Part shown: positions 36,125-44,416 of the stretch, piece after piece
How positions within the stretch are numbered: position 1 is the first letter of the stretch
Layout of the letters: each line of letters starts with the position of its first letter
Source: an uncultured Caldilineales bacterium
GTDB lineage: Bacteria; Chloroflexota; Anaerolineae; JAAEKA01
NCBI GenBank assembly: GCA_937907455.1
Contig: CALESQ010000081.1
Coordinates: forward strand, 14,201-78,200
Length of the DNA stretch: 64,000 nt
Reading direction: 5' to 3'
Program-made: the position numbers and the translations under genes
Notes under the pieces: model-generated
Seen by the model: the letters and a program-made list of their open reading frames with translations, nothing else
Told to the model about the DNA's origin: nothing
Database searches by the model: none

Positions 36125-37438
36125 ATGAGTGCTGACATCATTCAAGTGCAATACGACCAGCTCGAACAGATCGCGGTGCGCTTTGGCCAGCAGGCCGAGG
36201 TCGCTGCGCAGACCCAGGGCCGCGTGCAGCAATCGCTGCGCGCTTTGCAGTCCGGCGGCTGGGAGGGTCGCGGGGCTGCCGCCTTCTTTGGCGAGATGAG
36301 CAGCGAGGTGCTGCCCGCGCTGAGCCGGCTGGGCGCAGCCTTGCAGCAAGCGCAGCAGGTCACGCGGCAGATCAGCAGCGTGCTACGCGCAGCCGAAGAA
36401 GAGGCATCGCAGCCCTTCCGGGGCCACGCCGACGGCGCAGGCCAGCAGGAGGGCGGCGGCTTCTGGGGCGGGATAGGCGATTTCTTCAAGGGAGCCGGCG
36501 CAGAGCTGAAGGATATGGTGACCGGGTTGTGGAACATGGTCACTGATCCCATCGGCACAGCCAAGGGGCTGTGGTTCGGCATCACGCATCCGGGCGAGCT
36601 GTGGGACGCCATCAAGCAGCCCTATGTTGAGGCCTGGGAGAGCGGACATCCCTGGGAGGCCATCGGCCGCGGCACGGTGGCTGTGGTCACCACGCTGCTG
36701 GGCACGAAGGGTGCAGACAAAGTCACCAAGCTGCTGAAGGGCGCGACTGTAGTAGACGACGTGGCCCGCGTCGGCACAGTAGCGGATGACGTCGCGCGGG
36801 TAGGCTCAGTGGCTGATGATGTGGCGCGTGCGGGTTCGGTAGCCGATGATGCGGCCCGTGTGAGCTCGGTGATGGATGATGCGGGTCGTGCGGCAGAACT
36901 TGCAGGCAGAAGCGCTGACGAAATCGCCGCCATCAATAAAATCCACTTCCCGCCAACCTTTGACGCGGCAGAAGCCGCTGCACGCGTCCCCAAAATCCTT
37001 GATATTTCCGAACAATATGGCAAAATAGCAGTCGGAGCCGATGGTTCGCAAGCGTTGGTGGATGATCTGGCGCGCTTGACGACGCACGGCTCAGGCGACC
37101 GCGTGGTACTCGGCCCCTGGAAACCCTGGGAAGCCGCCGACTACGTGGACAGCTATATTGCTCAGGCAAAATCTAGCGGCGGTATGTGGTTCGAGACGCC
37201 GGATGGCATGTATAATGTTCTGGGAAGCGACCGTATGTGGCAAGTTAACGAGTCTTTTCTGCGCCAGCAGATGGAAAGCGGCGTATCTCACATCCAATAC
37301 GTGGGTGAAAGCATCGCCGATGTTTTGGATCCCAAAAATGCAGGCCGCGCCAGCTACAAAGAGTTACAATACCTGATGGAAAATGCGGAAAAATATGGCT
37401 ATACCTTCAATCCGATGACTGGTATCTGGACCAAGTAG
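36125..37438 (+). CDS. WXG100-like polymorphic toxin, intact, unknown C-terminal domain
   Basis: 437 residues, the best intact example of the class. WXG domain 1-99 (W46-E-G48 turn), linker with GVGDFF-like hinge, pre-toxin block (GLWFGITHPGELWDAIKQPY; HPWEAIGRGTVAVVTTLLG), six VADDVARxGS-type repeats (about 210-260), then a C-terminal domain from about 320: VVLGPWKPWEAADYVDSYIA, GGMWFETPDGMYNVL, MESGVSHIQYVGESI, ENAEKYGYTFNPMTGIW. The 32637 toxin has the same domain. It looks like a polymorphic-toxin tip of unassigned activity. No 11-bp box lies upstream; it may depend on read-through from promoter 4. Confidence 0.82.
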   Translation: MSADIIQVQYDQLEQIAVRFGQQAEVAAQTQGRVQQSLRALQSGGWEGRGAAAFFGEMSSEVLPALSRLGAALQQAQQVTRQISSVLRAAEEEASQPFRGHADGAGQQEGGGFWGGIGDFFKGAGAELKDMVTGLWNMVTDPIGTAKGLWFGITHPGELWDAIKQPYVEAWESGHPWEAIGRGTVAVVTTLLGTKGADKVTKLLKGATVVDDVARVGTVADDVARVGSVADDVARAGSVADDAARVSSVMDDAGRAAELAGRSADEIAAINKIHFPPTFDAAEAAARVPKILDISEQYGKIAVGADGSQALVDDLARLTTHGSGDRVVLGPWKPWEAADYVDSYIAQAKSSGGMWFETPDGMYNVLGSDRMWQVNESFLRQQMESGVSHIQYVGESIADVLDPKNAGRASYKELQYLMENAEKYGYTFNPMTGIWTK

Positions 37439-37459
37439 CGCCGCGCCAGGAGTATTTTC

Positions 37460-37960
37460 ATGACATACGACTCTCATACTCTCTTGAACCAAATTCAGCA
37501 CGACTTTCGCTTTCTGGTTGACGACTACGGGTTTACGGTAACTCCGTCCCCGCGCTCCGGAGAGGCGGTGCAGGTGCAGTATCAGCACCCTGTGGTGGTG
37601 ATCCAGTTCAACGTGCGCCACGGCGAGTGGCAGGCGCTGGCGTGGCCGGCTGATCCGCAGCAACGAGCACAGCAGGTCAAGCTTGACGATGTGCTGACTT
37701 ATCTCACCCGGCCGCCGGTGGACTTTGCCGCCGATCAGGCGCGGCCCGGCCTCACGCAAAGCGAGGCGCTGGCCGTGCTGGCGCAGCAGCTCGATCCCAT
37801 CGCCGTGCCAATGCTCGCCCTGTTCGATCCGGCCCGCTGGCCGGCGGTGTGGGTGGATATGCAGACTGTGCTTCAAGCGCGCAGTGCCGAGCGTTCCCGT
37901 CAATTCATGCGCTGGTGGCAGAACAAAAAGGCAGATAGTGGCGATTCGGCACAGAGATAG
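37460..37960 (+). CDS. putative immunity protein for the 36125 toxin
   Basis: 166 residues, AGGAG 9 nt before ATG. Two halves: an alpha/beta N-terminus (FRFLVDDYGFTVT; VVVIQFNVRHGEWQALAWP) and a Pro/Ala-rich helical C-terminus ending RSRQFMRWWQNKK. Its C-terminal half recurs as a fragment at 23370-23596. It lies 21 bp after the toxin stop. Confidence 0.65.
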   Translation: MTYDSHTLLNQIQHDFRFLVDDYGFTVTPSPRSGEAVQVQYQHPVVVIQFNVRHGEWQALAWPADPQQRAQQVKLDDVLTYLTRPPVDFAADQARPGLTQSEALAVLAQQLDPIAVPMLALFDPARWPAVWVDMQTVLQARSAERSRQFMRWWQNKKADSGDSAQR

Positions 37961-38013
37961 ACGATCACGGCATCATCTTCCGCTGGGGCTTGCTGCCTGT
38001 GCCAGGAGCATAG
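37954..38013 (+). pseudogene. immunity-gene tail fragment
   Basis: Reads EIDDHGIIFRWGLLPVPGA-stop in another frame just past the previous gene. Box 5 begins 14 bp downstream. Confidence 0.45.
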
Positions 38014-38027
38014 CTGTAAGGACGAAC

Positions 38028-38092
38028 TTCACGAAAAATTCAGAAATTCTTCACGAAAAATTCAAGACTTGCGGGCTGGGGTGTGATAAGAT
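38028..38092 (+). promoter_or_regulatory. WXG regulon promoter 5
   Basis: TTCACGAAAAA, TTCAGAAATTC, TTCACGAAAAA, TTCAAGACTTG (38028-38071), then TGA-TAAGAT (38087-38092), 59 bp spacing. One copy of the CCGCCTTCGGCGTACTTG leader motif lies at 38151. Precedes the lipase-type effector at 38191. Confidence 0.8.
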
Positions 38093-38190
38093 AGTGCCAT
38101 GCTGAGGTAGTAAGTAGTGAGTGGTGTCACTTCCCTGCCTACCAATCTACCCGCCTTCGGCGTACTTGTTTACCTTCCTGAGGCATCCGC

Positions 38191-39624
38191 ATGAGCAACG
38201 ACATCATTCAAGCCCAATACGATACTTTGAACGACGTGGCCCGGCGCTTTGGCCAGCAAGCCGAGGCCACCGCCCAGATGCAGGGCCGCGTGCAGCAGTC
38301 ACTGCGCGCCTTGCAGTCCGGCGGCTGGGAGGGCCGCGGTTCCGCTGCGTTCTTTGCTGAGATGACCGGCGAGGTGCTGCCTGCGGTGGCACGCCTGGGC
38401 GCGGCCTTGCAGCAGGCGCAGCAGACGACGCAGCAGATCGTGCAGGTACTGCGCGCGGCTGATGAGGAGGCGTCGCAGCCCTTCCGCAGCGCGGGCACGG
38501 TGGGCGCTCCCTCCTCCGCACCTGCGCCGGACAGCACTGCAGCTGGACAGGCTGCAGTGCTGTCCGACGGCCCACCCTTTGGCGATTACAACAATCTTGC
38601 TAGCATCCCGCCGCTGGTGCTGGGGCCAGGCGCGACCTATCAGGATTTGGCGGCTATGATCGAGCAGATGTATCGCATCAATGACATCCGCGACGGTAAG
38701 GCCTATGGCGTAGACGAACCAGTGAAAATCGTGCGCATCGGCGAAAACCAATATCTGGTGGCGATTATCGGTACCGATGCAGGCAACGACGGCGATACTG
38801 GTCCCAACGATTGGTTGGCGAACCTTAGCAGCGGACGAGGCGTGCCCTCGCGCTTTCAGCTTGAGGCTCAACGCCTGATTGAGCAGAACATTCCCCCGGG
38901 TGCAGTGATTCACTTGGCCGGCCACAGTCAGGGCGGTCATGTGGCGATGAACCTGGCAGGCACGCAGGAACTGGCTGACCGCTATCAGATTGGCAGCGTC
39001 AACACCATGGGATCAAGCGGCAGTACGGTTATCAATCCTCGTGTCGGCGCTGAGAACTATCATAATTTCGTGCTGGCCGATGACCCCATTCGCCTGATTG
39101 AGATCGCCGCGCCGCGCATCCCTTTCACCGATCTTACCCTGCCGCTGAACCTCGGTTCTCCCTTGAGCTTGTTCGGCGTGACCGGCTCCGGCGGCAGTCC
39201 TTCCATTGACCCGCAGGTAATCTGGGAAAGGGGTGGACATGGCGGCTATGTGCATTCACCTGCCATGGCCGAGCGGCCTTTGCCTTTCAGTATTGATCGT
39301 TGGGACGTGGTAGGCTCTTATCGAGTTCATGACTATGATAACTATAGCAATTCGTGGCAGACCATCAGCACAGGCTGGTCGCAAGGTGACGCCGGACAGG
39401 TGGCTTGGGGCAGTGTAGACTTTCTCACGCACATGGGCGCAACGACCGCTGTGGCCGCCACCCAGAACGTCACCAAGACAGTGACTCAATACCTGCCTGG
39501 CGATTGGCAAGTGGCGATTGATCGTCAACTTGATGCTGCGGGACAATACGTCGCTAACGCGCCCCTGCCCAGCCAATGGCTGCCGGGCGTAGTCAGTGAC
39601 ATTTGGTACGGTTTTTGGAGATAA
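38191..39624 (+). CDS. WXG100-alpha/beta hydrolase (lipase-like) effector
   Basis: 477 residues. WXG domain 1-99 (GGWEGRGSAAFF; AADEEASQPF), a short Pro/Ala linker, then an alpha/beta-hydrolase: strand LVAIIGTDAG, nucleophile elbow AGHSQGGH (Ser about 246), ADDPIRLIE with a candidate catalytic Asp and GGHGGYVHS with candidate His. This layout is typical of class 3-like lipases/phospholipases, so membrane lipids are the likely target. A lipoprotein gene follows 5 bp downstream and an EspG-like gene after that. Confidence 0.82.
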   Translation: MSNDIIQAQYDTLNDVARRFGQQAEATAQMQGRVQQSLRALQSGGWEGRGSAAFFAEMTGEVLPAVARLGAALQQAQQTTQQIVQVLRAADEEASQPFRSAGTVGAPSSAPAPDSTAAGQAAVLSDGPPFGDYNNLASIPPLVLGPGATYQDLAAMIEQMYRINDIRDGKAYGVDEPVKIVRIGENQYLVAIIGTDAGNDGDTGPNDWLANLSSGRGVPSRFQLEAQRLIEQNIPPGAVIHLAGHSQGGHVAMNLAGTQELADRYQIGSVNTMGSSGSTVINPRVGAENYHNFVLADDPIRLIEIAAPRIPFTDLTLPLNLGSPLSLFGVTGSGGSPSIDPQVIWERGGHGGYVHSPAMAERPLPFSIDRWDVVGSYRVHDYDNYSNSWQTISTGWSQGDAGQVAWGSVDFLTHMGATTAVAATQNVTKTVTQYLPGDWQVAIDRQLDAAGQYVANAPLPSQWLPGVVSDIWYGFWR

Positions 39625-39629
39625 ATGCC

Positions 39630-40007
39630 ATGACTGTCACCTTGACCTATGCTCCTTCCCGCGTCCGGCTCTTCGTGCTGGGCGGCGTGGGCCTGCTGCT
39701 GGCGCTGACCACGCTGGCCTGTGGCAGTGACAGCTCTGGCGACAGCGCCCTCACGATTATCAACGGCGCAAGCGGCGCGCTCTGTTCTGTGCGCGTGAAG
39801 AAAGCCTCCTCGCAAACTTTCTGGGGGCGCAACCGGCTTGGATCGGGCGAACAGTTGGAGCCGGGCGCAAGCCTGACGCTGGATTTGCCCGCAGGCTATT
39901 ACGATGCCGATGCCCATCTGTGCGACGACAAAGCGCATCCCGGTTTTCTCAGCTACGACATTCAGATTGCTCCCGAAGCGGGTGGAGCCTGGTTGGTGGG
40001 ACAGTAA
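39630..40007 (+). CDS. small lipoprotein, putative immunity to the lipase effector
   Basis: 125 residues. Signal peptide with lipobox LTTLAC (Cys about 31), then a beta-rich body (LTIINGASGALCSVRVKK; LTLDLPAGYYDADAHLC). GGAG 10 nt before the ATG. A surface-anchored protein beside a lipase effector suggests protection outside the cytoplasm. The body resembles in layout the 48517 lipoprotein (both end in a 'PGYY' strand). Confidence 0.65.
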   Translation: MTVTLTYAPSRVRLFVLGGVGLLLALTTLACGSDSSGDSALTIINGASGALCSVRVKKASSQTFWGRNRLGSGEQLEPGASLTLDLPAGYYDADAHLCDDKAHPGFLSYDIQIAPEAGGAWLVGQ

Positions 40008-40025
40008 CTGCGACAAGGAGTCACT

Positions 40026-40826
40026 ATGGAAAACAGCCCCCTTAGACTCAGTATCGAAGAGCTTGCCCTGCTGCTGGACATGTTGATGATCCAGCAATTG
40101 CCGGGGCAGGCCGCGCTGTCGCTGCCCGCGCCGGTGACTGATCACGCGGGGCTGCTGCGCGCTAGCGTGACGCGCAGTCTCCTTGCGCGCTCGCTATTGT
40201 TGCCGCTGGCGGATGGCAGTGTTGCGGTGCATGGTGATGTACAGCGCCTGCTGCATCTGGCGGCTGCACCCGATGCGGTGTTGCTGGTGACCAGCAAAAG
40301 TGGCGATACCCTCCCACCGCAGCAAGAAAGTTATTACCGGCTGGGCGGCGTGGTGGTGCGCATCTTTCAGCCCTATGACGGCATCTACGAATTTGCCCCC
40401 TTGCTTGAGCCGTTTGACTTGACCGCAGCATTGGTGGGCTGGTTGCAACGCCACAGCGCGGCTGAGAGTGAGCCGGATTTGCAGCTTGTTTTGTCGCAGA
40501 ACAGCCTGTCGCAGGCGCAGACAGCCGCCAATCAAGGCGCAGGTGCAGAAGCTGAACAGATTTTGCGGCAAGCCGGCGCGTCAGCCTCAGTCAGCATCGC
40601 GCTGGCCGAGGCCATGAGCACGCCGACCGCGCGCTTACAAGTCACTGCGCTTGCGCCGTACCTGCAACCGGCTGTGCCGAGTGAAACGCTTCTGTGCGAA
40701 GCGCGCCGTTGTTGGCGCATGCAGGGCGGCCCACATACCGAGGTGACTGTGACGTCTGTGGATTTGGAGCAGATGCAAAGTGCGTTGCAGGGGGTCATAG
40801 ATCAGTGGGCTGATGCCAGGGAATAG
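40026..40826 (+). CDS. EspG-like putative secretion chaperone
   Basis: 266 residues, AAGGAG before ATG. N-terminus LRLSIEELALLLDMLMIQQL, then the domain plan of the paralogues at 26437, 43601 and 45141. It lies third in the lipase cassette and would be translated together with it. Function inferred as for those genes. Confidence 0.6.
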   Translation: MENSPLRLSIEELALLLDMLMIQQLPGQAALSLPAPVTDHAGLLRASVTRSLLARSLLLPLADGSVAVHGDVQRLLHLAAAPDAVLLVTSKSGDTLPPQQESYYRLGGVVVRIFQPYDGIYEFAPLLEPFDLTAALVGWLQRHSAAESEPDLQLVLSQNSLSQAQTAANQGAGAEAEQILRQAGASASVSIALAEAMSTPTARLQVTALAPYLQPAVPSETLLCEARRCWRMQGGPHTEVTVTSVDLEQMQSALQGVIDQWADARE

Positions 40827-40895
40827 GTGTTCGGCGGTATTACTGGCGGAATTGGCGGCAATTGGTTTGGTGAACAGATCGGAGAACATCTCTAG
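40827..40895 (+). pseudogene. orphan glycine-zipper fragment
   Basis: Reads VFGGITGGIGGNWFGEQIGE, HL-stop (40893-40895). Too short to be a gene; it looks like the end of a lost effector whose immunity gene, at 40895, survived and overlaps its stop codon by one base. Confidence 0.5.
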
Positions 40896-41626
40896 TGACT
40901 CCACAAGGACCAGTATTTCCAGATAGTTCCAAGACAAAGAGTGTGCTGCAAGATGTGGCGCGATATTTGAGATGGAAGTCTGCGCCCGCAACCACAGACT
41001 CCTACGCACAGATCCGGGTCCAGGGTTATAACACGGGCTGGGTGCGCATCACCTTTGAGGCGGTCCCTTACCTGCCCCACTGGCCTGAAATCGTGGACGT
41101 AGTCACGGTGGCAGTCTTTGCAGACCAGCCCGTCTGTTTTGTGGGCTATGAACCGCCCTATCTGGATGCGGACTTTTCAGAATTGTCTGAACACCGCACT
41201 TTGCTGGTGATTGACGACCAGCAGTATGCGCTGGCATTTGCTCGCTGCGCCACGCCGACCCAGTTGCTGGCCGCTGCACATACGCAAGACTTCAAGCTGA
41301 AGCAACTTTATCTGGCAGCGATCCCCGAAAATCTCCGCACGCGCGCGCAGGCTTTCGTCGCGGCATTAGCGCACAGTGCGGCCGTGTTAGATCAAGCGTT
41401 TGCCCGGCCCTTGTCAGCGGACGAAAGGGTTGCTGCGTATGATCAAGCCGATGCAGAATTGCTGCGCGCCACTAGCGAGGAGTTTATGCGCTGCGAGAAC
41501 GATGGCGAAGTGCTGCTGTGGGCGCACCCAAGTGAAGGAACCTATCAACGCGGCATTGCAGCGCTGCGGTCAATGGCAGAACAGCAGGGATGGCAGTTTT
41601 ATCTGGACCTATCACCGAAAGAGTGA
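40895..41626 (+). CDS. hypothetical protein, putative orphan immunity
   Basis: 243 residues from GTG 40895 with CGGAG 10 nt upstream. Soluble, alpha/beta start (YAQIRVQGYNTGWVRITFE; VVTVAVFADQPVCFVGYEPP) and helical end (MRCENDGEVLLWAHP). Family unknown. Its place behind an orphan toxin tail suggests immunity without a toxin. Confidence 0.6.
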   Translation: MTPQGPVFPDSSKTKSVLQDVARYLRWKSAPATTDSYAQIRVQGYNTGWVRITFEAVPYLPHWPEIVDVVTVAVFADQPVCFVGYEPPYLDADFSELSEHRTLLVIDDQQYALAFARCATPTQLLAAAHTQDFKLKQLYLAAIPENLRTRAQAFVAALAHSAAVLDQAFARPLSADERVAAYDQADAELLRATSEEFMRCENDGEVLLWAHPSEGTYQRGIAALRSMAEQQGWQFYLDLSPKE

Positions 41627-41630
41627 TGCA

Positions 41631-41987
41631 ATGGCTGAAGAAATCGAGAGTTTGGCTCTGAGTCAGGAAGAATTGCTGGCTGCGCTTGTATTGGCAGAAC
41701 TACCGGCTCTCCCTGGATTCGATAATCTGGCTGAACTTGTCTTTACGACTTCGGCTGAAGAGGGAAGGATGGCATTGCTGGCCGCGGCTGGACGTTCCTT
41801 GGTAGCCCATGATTGCGCCTATCCTGTTGCCCAAGACCTAAAGATAGAGGAAACGATTGGGCGCATCTTGAGAGTTTGCGCCTACCCCGATCAGACTTGG
41901 GTAATTCTACACCAGCCCGCAGGACAAGTGCAACGCGCAACATTGCCATTTTGCGCACAGTTCGGTAAGGCAATCACAATGCCTTGA
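41631..41987 (+). CDS. short EspG-like protein, truncated
   Basis: 118 residues, ATG 5 bp after the previous stop. The N-terminus (LALSQEELLAALVLAELPAL) and the strand ILRVCAYPDQTWVILHQPAG match the first half of the EspG-like paralogues, then it stops. The usual C-terminal 150 residues are absent, so it is a truncated relic or a single-domain form. Confidence 0.5.
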   Translation: MAEEIESLALSQEELLAALVLAELPALPGFDNLAELVFTTSAEEGRMALLAAAGRSLVAHDCAYPVAQDLKIEETIGRILRVCAYPDQTWVILHQPAGQVQRATLPFCAQFGKAITMP

Positions 41988-42035
41988 TAAGGGCCTGACC
42001 TGAAAAATCACTCGGGCCGGCATGTTGGGCCGTGA

Positions 42036-42260
42036 AGAAGGCGAGTAGAGTGTGATCGCTGTTGGTACGAATCCGGCCAATTGATCTTTAATGAGGAACT
42101 GTTGGCGCGGGTCAACACATTCACAGCAACGCTTAACGATGACGGCCGGGCCATGTCTGGATTCTCTGCAAGAACAGCAGAAGAACCACTGGTGCTGCAA
42201 TTTGATCACCACGAAAGCCTGCGGCTTCTTGGTGTTGATAATGAGATAGCACCCGCTTGA
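42036..42260 (+). pseudogene. N-terminally truncated gene fragment, possibly immunity-type
   Basis: Open frame without start codon: CDRCWYESGQLIFNEELLA, later PLVLQFDHHESLRLLGVDN, stop 42260. The strand pattern suggests a real protein remnant but no family is recognised. The rest of 41988-42331 shows nothing clear; there is no 11-bp box. Confidence 0.35.
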
Positions 42261-42331
42261 CAAGCGCCATCACGGAAAATTTTTAGGTCATAGTACGAGA
42301 TGCTTTGAGTTTGAAGCGCAGGAGTGACCCC

Positions 42332-43597
42332 ATGAGCAACGACATCATTCAAGTGCAATACGATACTTTGAAGGAAGTGGCCCGGCGCTTCGGTCAGCAA
42401 GCCGAGGCCACCGCCCAGATGCAGGGCCGCGTGCAGCAGTCACTGCGCGCCTTGCAGTCCGGCGGCTGGGAAGGCCGTGGTTCCGCGGCTTTCTTTGCTG
42501 AAATGCAAGATACCGTGCTGCCCGCCACGCAGCGCCTGAGCCAGGCCCTTCAGCAAGCAGATGCTGTCACGCGCGCCATTGCCCAGCTCATGCGTCAAGC
42601 TGAGGAAGAAGCGTCAGCGCCTTTTAAGGGTGGCGACGCGGCTGTGCCCACCGGCGTACCTGCTGACACAACCGGCTCCGGCGCGGCGGACAACCCAGCC
42701 GCGGCCCGCAACGACGGCTGGACCTGGCAAGATACGGTTAAAACGCTTGCCAAAACGTTGCTTTGGGCGTATAAAGACCGCGGCGCATTGGCCAGCATTC
42801 TCGCAGCCGGAGGTCAGTGGAGCAAGATGGTGCGCTTTGTGCAGGGCAGCGACGGCCTCTGGCGCGCCTTTGGCTCTCATGCGGCTAAAGAAGCCCTGGG
42901 GCTACCGGCTCACTTCACCCGTTTTGGCGAAAAAGCAATTGAGCAATCCATCAAATCTCATTCGCTGTTTGAGATGATCAAAACCGCGGTCAAGGGCGAA
43001 GGCCCCTTTGCCGCGCGTGCAGCCCAGCTTCTCGACGACATCAAAGGCATTGGCGGCCTTAAAACTCCGCCGCTGTGGGCCACCAACGGCTTCCTGAAAA
43101 ACGTCAAAGGCCCGGCTATCATCAGCACCCTGGTGACGCTAGGCAGCAACATCTACGAATTCGGCTTCGGTGCCAACCAGGATAAAGGCTTGCTAAGCCG
43201 TGAATTCCTCACCAGCACCGGCGCAGATGTCACCGCCGGACTGGGTATTGTCGGCGTCTCCACGGCCATCGGTACCATGATCCCCGTGCCCGGTGTCGGC
43301 ACCGCGGTCGGCTTCGTCGTGGGCCTGGGCTTGCAATACGCCTATGATCGCTGGGGCAAGGACGCCTGGCGCAGCGTGGTAGATGGCGCAGCCCAGCGCG
43401 TGGGTCCGGCCCTCAGCAGCGCGTGGAACGGCGCGCAGGAGATGGCGGGTCAAGTGAGCCGAGCCGCCAATGACGCCTGGAACCAGGTCACACAAACCGG
43501 CGCTGACATGGGCCGCGGTGTGGTCAATACCTTTAATGGCCTTGCCGAGGCTGGCTCACGGCTGCTTTCACCCCTTTCCTGGGCTTTTGGAGGATAA
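42332..43597 (+). CDS. WXG100-like effector with glycine-zipper membrane domain
   Basis: 421 residues. WXG domain 1-98 (GGWEGRGSAAFF; RQAEEEASAPFKG), Pro/Thr linker, a helical central region, then two hydrophobic zipper helices (ADVTAGLGIVGVSTAIGTMI; VGTAVGFVVGLGLQYAY) at about 295-335. Such Gly-spaced helices insert into membranes in many pore-forming toxins. CAGGAG before ATG. Next come EspG-like, a multi-TM membrane protein and a second EspG-like gene, overlapping or almost so, thus one operon. No 11-bp box upstream. Confidence 0.8.
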   Translation: MSNDIIQVQYDTLKEVARRFGQQAEATAQMQGRVQQSLRALQSGGWEGRGSAAFFAEMQDTVLPATQRLSQALQQADAVTRAIAQLMRQAEEEASAPFKGGDAAVPTGVPADTTGSGAADNPAAARNDGWTWQDTVKTLAKTLLWAYKDRGALASILAAGGQWSKMVRFVQGSDGLWRAFGSHAAKEALGLPAHFTRFGEKAIEQSIKSHSLFEMIKTAVKGEGPFAARAAQLLDDIKGIGGLKTPPLWATNGFLKNVKGPAIISTLVTLGSNIYEFGFGANQDKGLLSREFLTSTGADVTAGLGIVGVSTAIGTMIPVPGVGTAVGFVVGLGLQYAYDRWGKDAWRSVVDGAAQRVGPALSSAWNGAQEMAGQVSRAANDAWNQVTQTGADMGRGVVNTFNGLAEAGSRLLSPLSWAFGG

Positions 43598-43600
43598 CCG

Positions 43601-44416
43601 ATGGCGCGTAACGAGCTTGTTCTGAACCTCACCCGCGATGAACTGCTGGCTTTGCTGCAACTGATGGGCAGTTCCACCATGAACGGCTTGCCCGAAGACC
43701 CCTTCGCGGGTGTGACCGAAAAAGAGCGCGCCGAACGGCTTAGCGCCGGACTGGAAACGCTCATCAACCGCGAGCTGATCACCGCGCAAGACAGTGACAG
43801 CGTGCTGCTGGATGATACGTTGGTCGCTCTGGTGGGGAGCTGTGTCTTGCCCAGCGCGTCGTTGGTGGTGAGCGGCTTGCAGCCGGATGGTTCCGCCGAT
43901 CCGCACTTCTTCAATGCCACGCCGGATATTCTGGTGGAACACAGCTCGCCGCGGCTGGCTGTTTACAGCTTTGCTTATCTGCCCGATGCGGCTGCGCTGC
44001 AAGCGCGGGTTTCAGCCGCGTTGCAAGCGCTGCTGGCCGCGCAAAAGCACGGCGATTTTCACGGCCTTTGGCCGGATGCGTTGCTCGCCGATGTGTTTCG
44101 TCTGTCCCGCAGTCAGGGGCAGGAAACAGCCGTCAGCAACCTGGTGCACGCCCAATGGCCGCGCGCCGAGGCCGAAGCCTTTGTCGCCACCTGCACAGCA
44201 GGCACAATCTACACCGCTTTGTGCGCCTGGGGCTTGCGCAGTGAACAGGTCGCAGGCACAGACACCGTGGTCGTTGTGTCCGATCAGCAGCGCTGTTGGT
44301 TGCTGGAACCGCAGGACGCAACCGGCGCTACGCTCAAGGTGCGTGCGGTTGACGGCCAAACGGCTGTCCATGCAGTCCTTGTGCTGGCACAGCGTCTTAT
44401 GGCTGCCGCGCGGTGA
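43601..44416 (+). CDS. EspG-like putative secretion chaperone
   Basis: 271 residues; GGAGGA before ATG, 3 bp after the effector's stop. LTRDELLALLQLMGSSTMNG at the N-terminus, then PDILVEHSSPRLAVYSFAYL and QRCWLLEPQD near the end. Closest in the window to the gene at 45141, with which it shares most positions, indicating a local duplication around the membrane gene. Confidence 0.62.
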   Translation: MARNELVLNLTRDELLALLQLMGSSTMNGLPEDPFAGVTEKERAERLSAGLETLINRELITAQDSDSVLLDDTLVALVGSCVLPSASLVVSGLQPDGSADPHFFNATPDILVEHSSPRLAVYSFAYLPDAAALQARVSAALQALLAAQKHGDFHGLWPDALLADVFRLSRSQGQETAVSNLVHAQWPRAEAEAFVATCTAGTIYTALCAWGLRSEQVAGTDTVVVVSDQQRCWLLEPQDATGATLKVRAVDGQTAVHAVLVLAQRLMAAAR

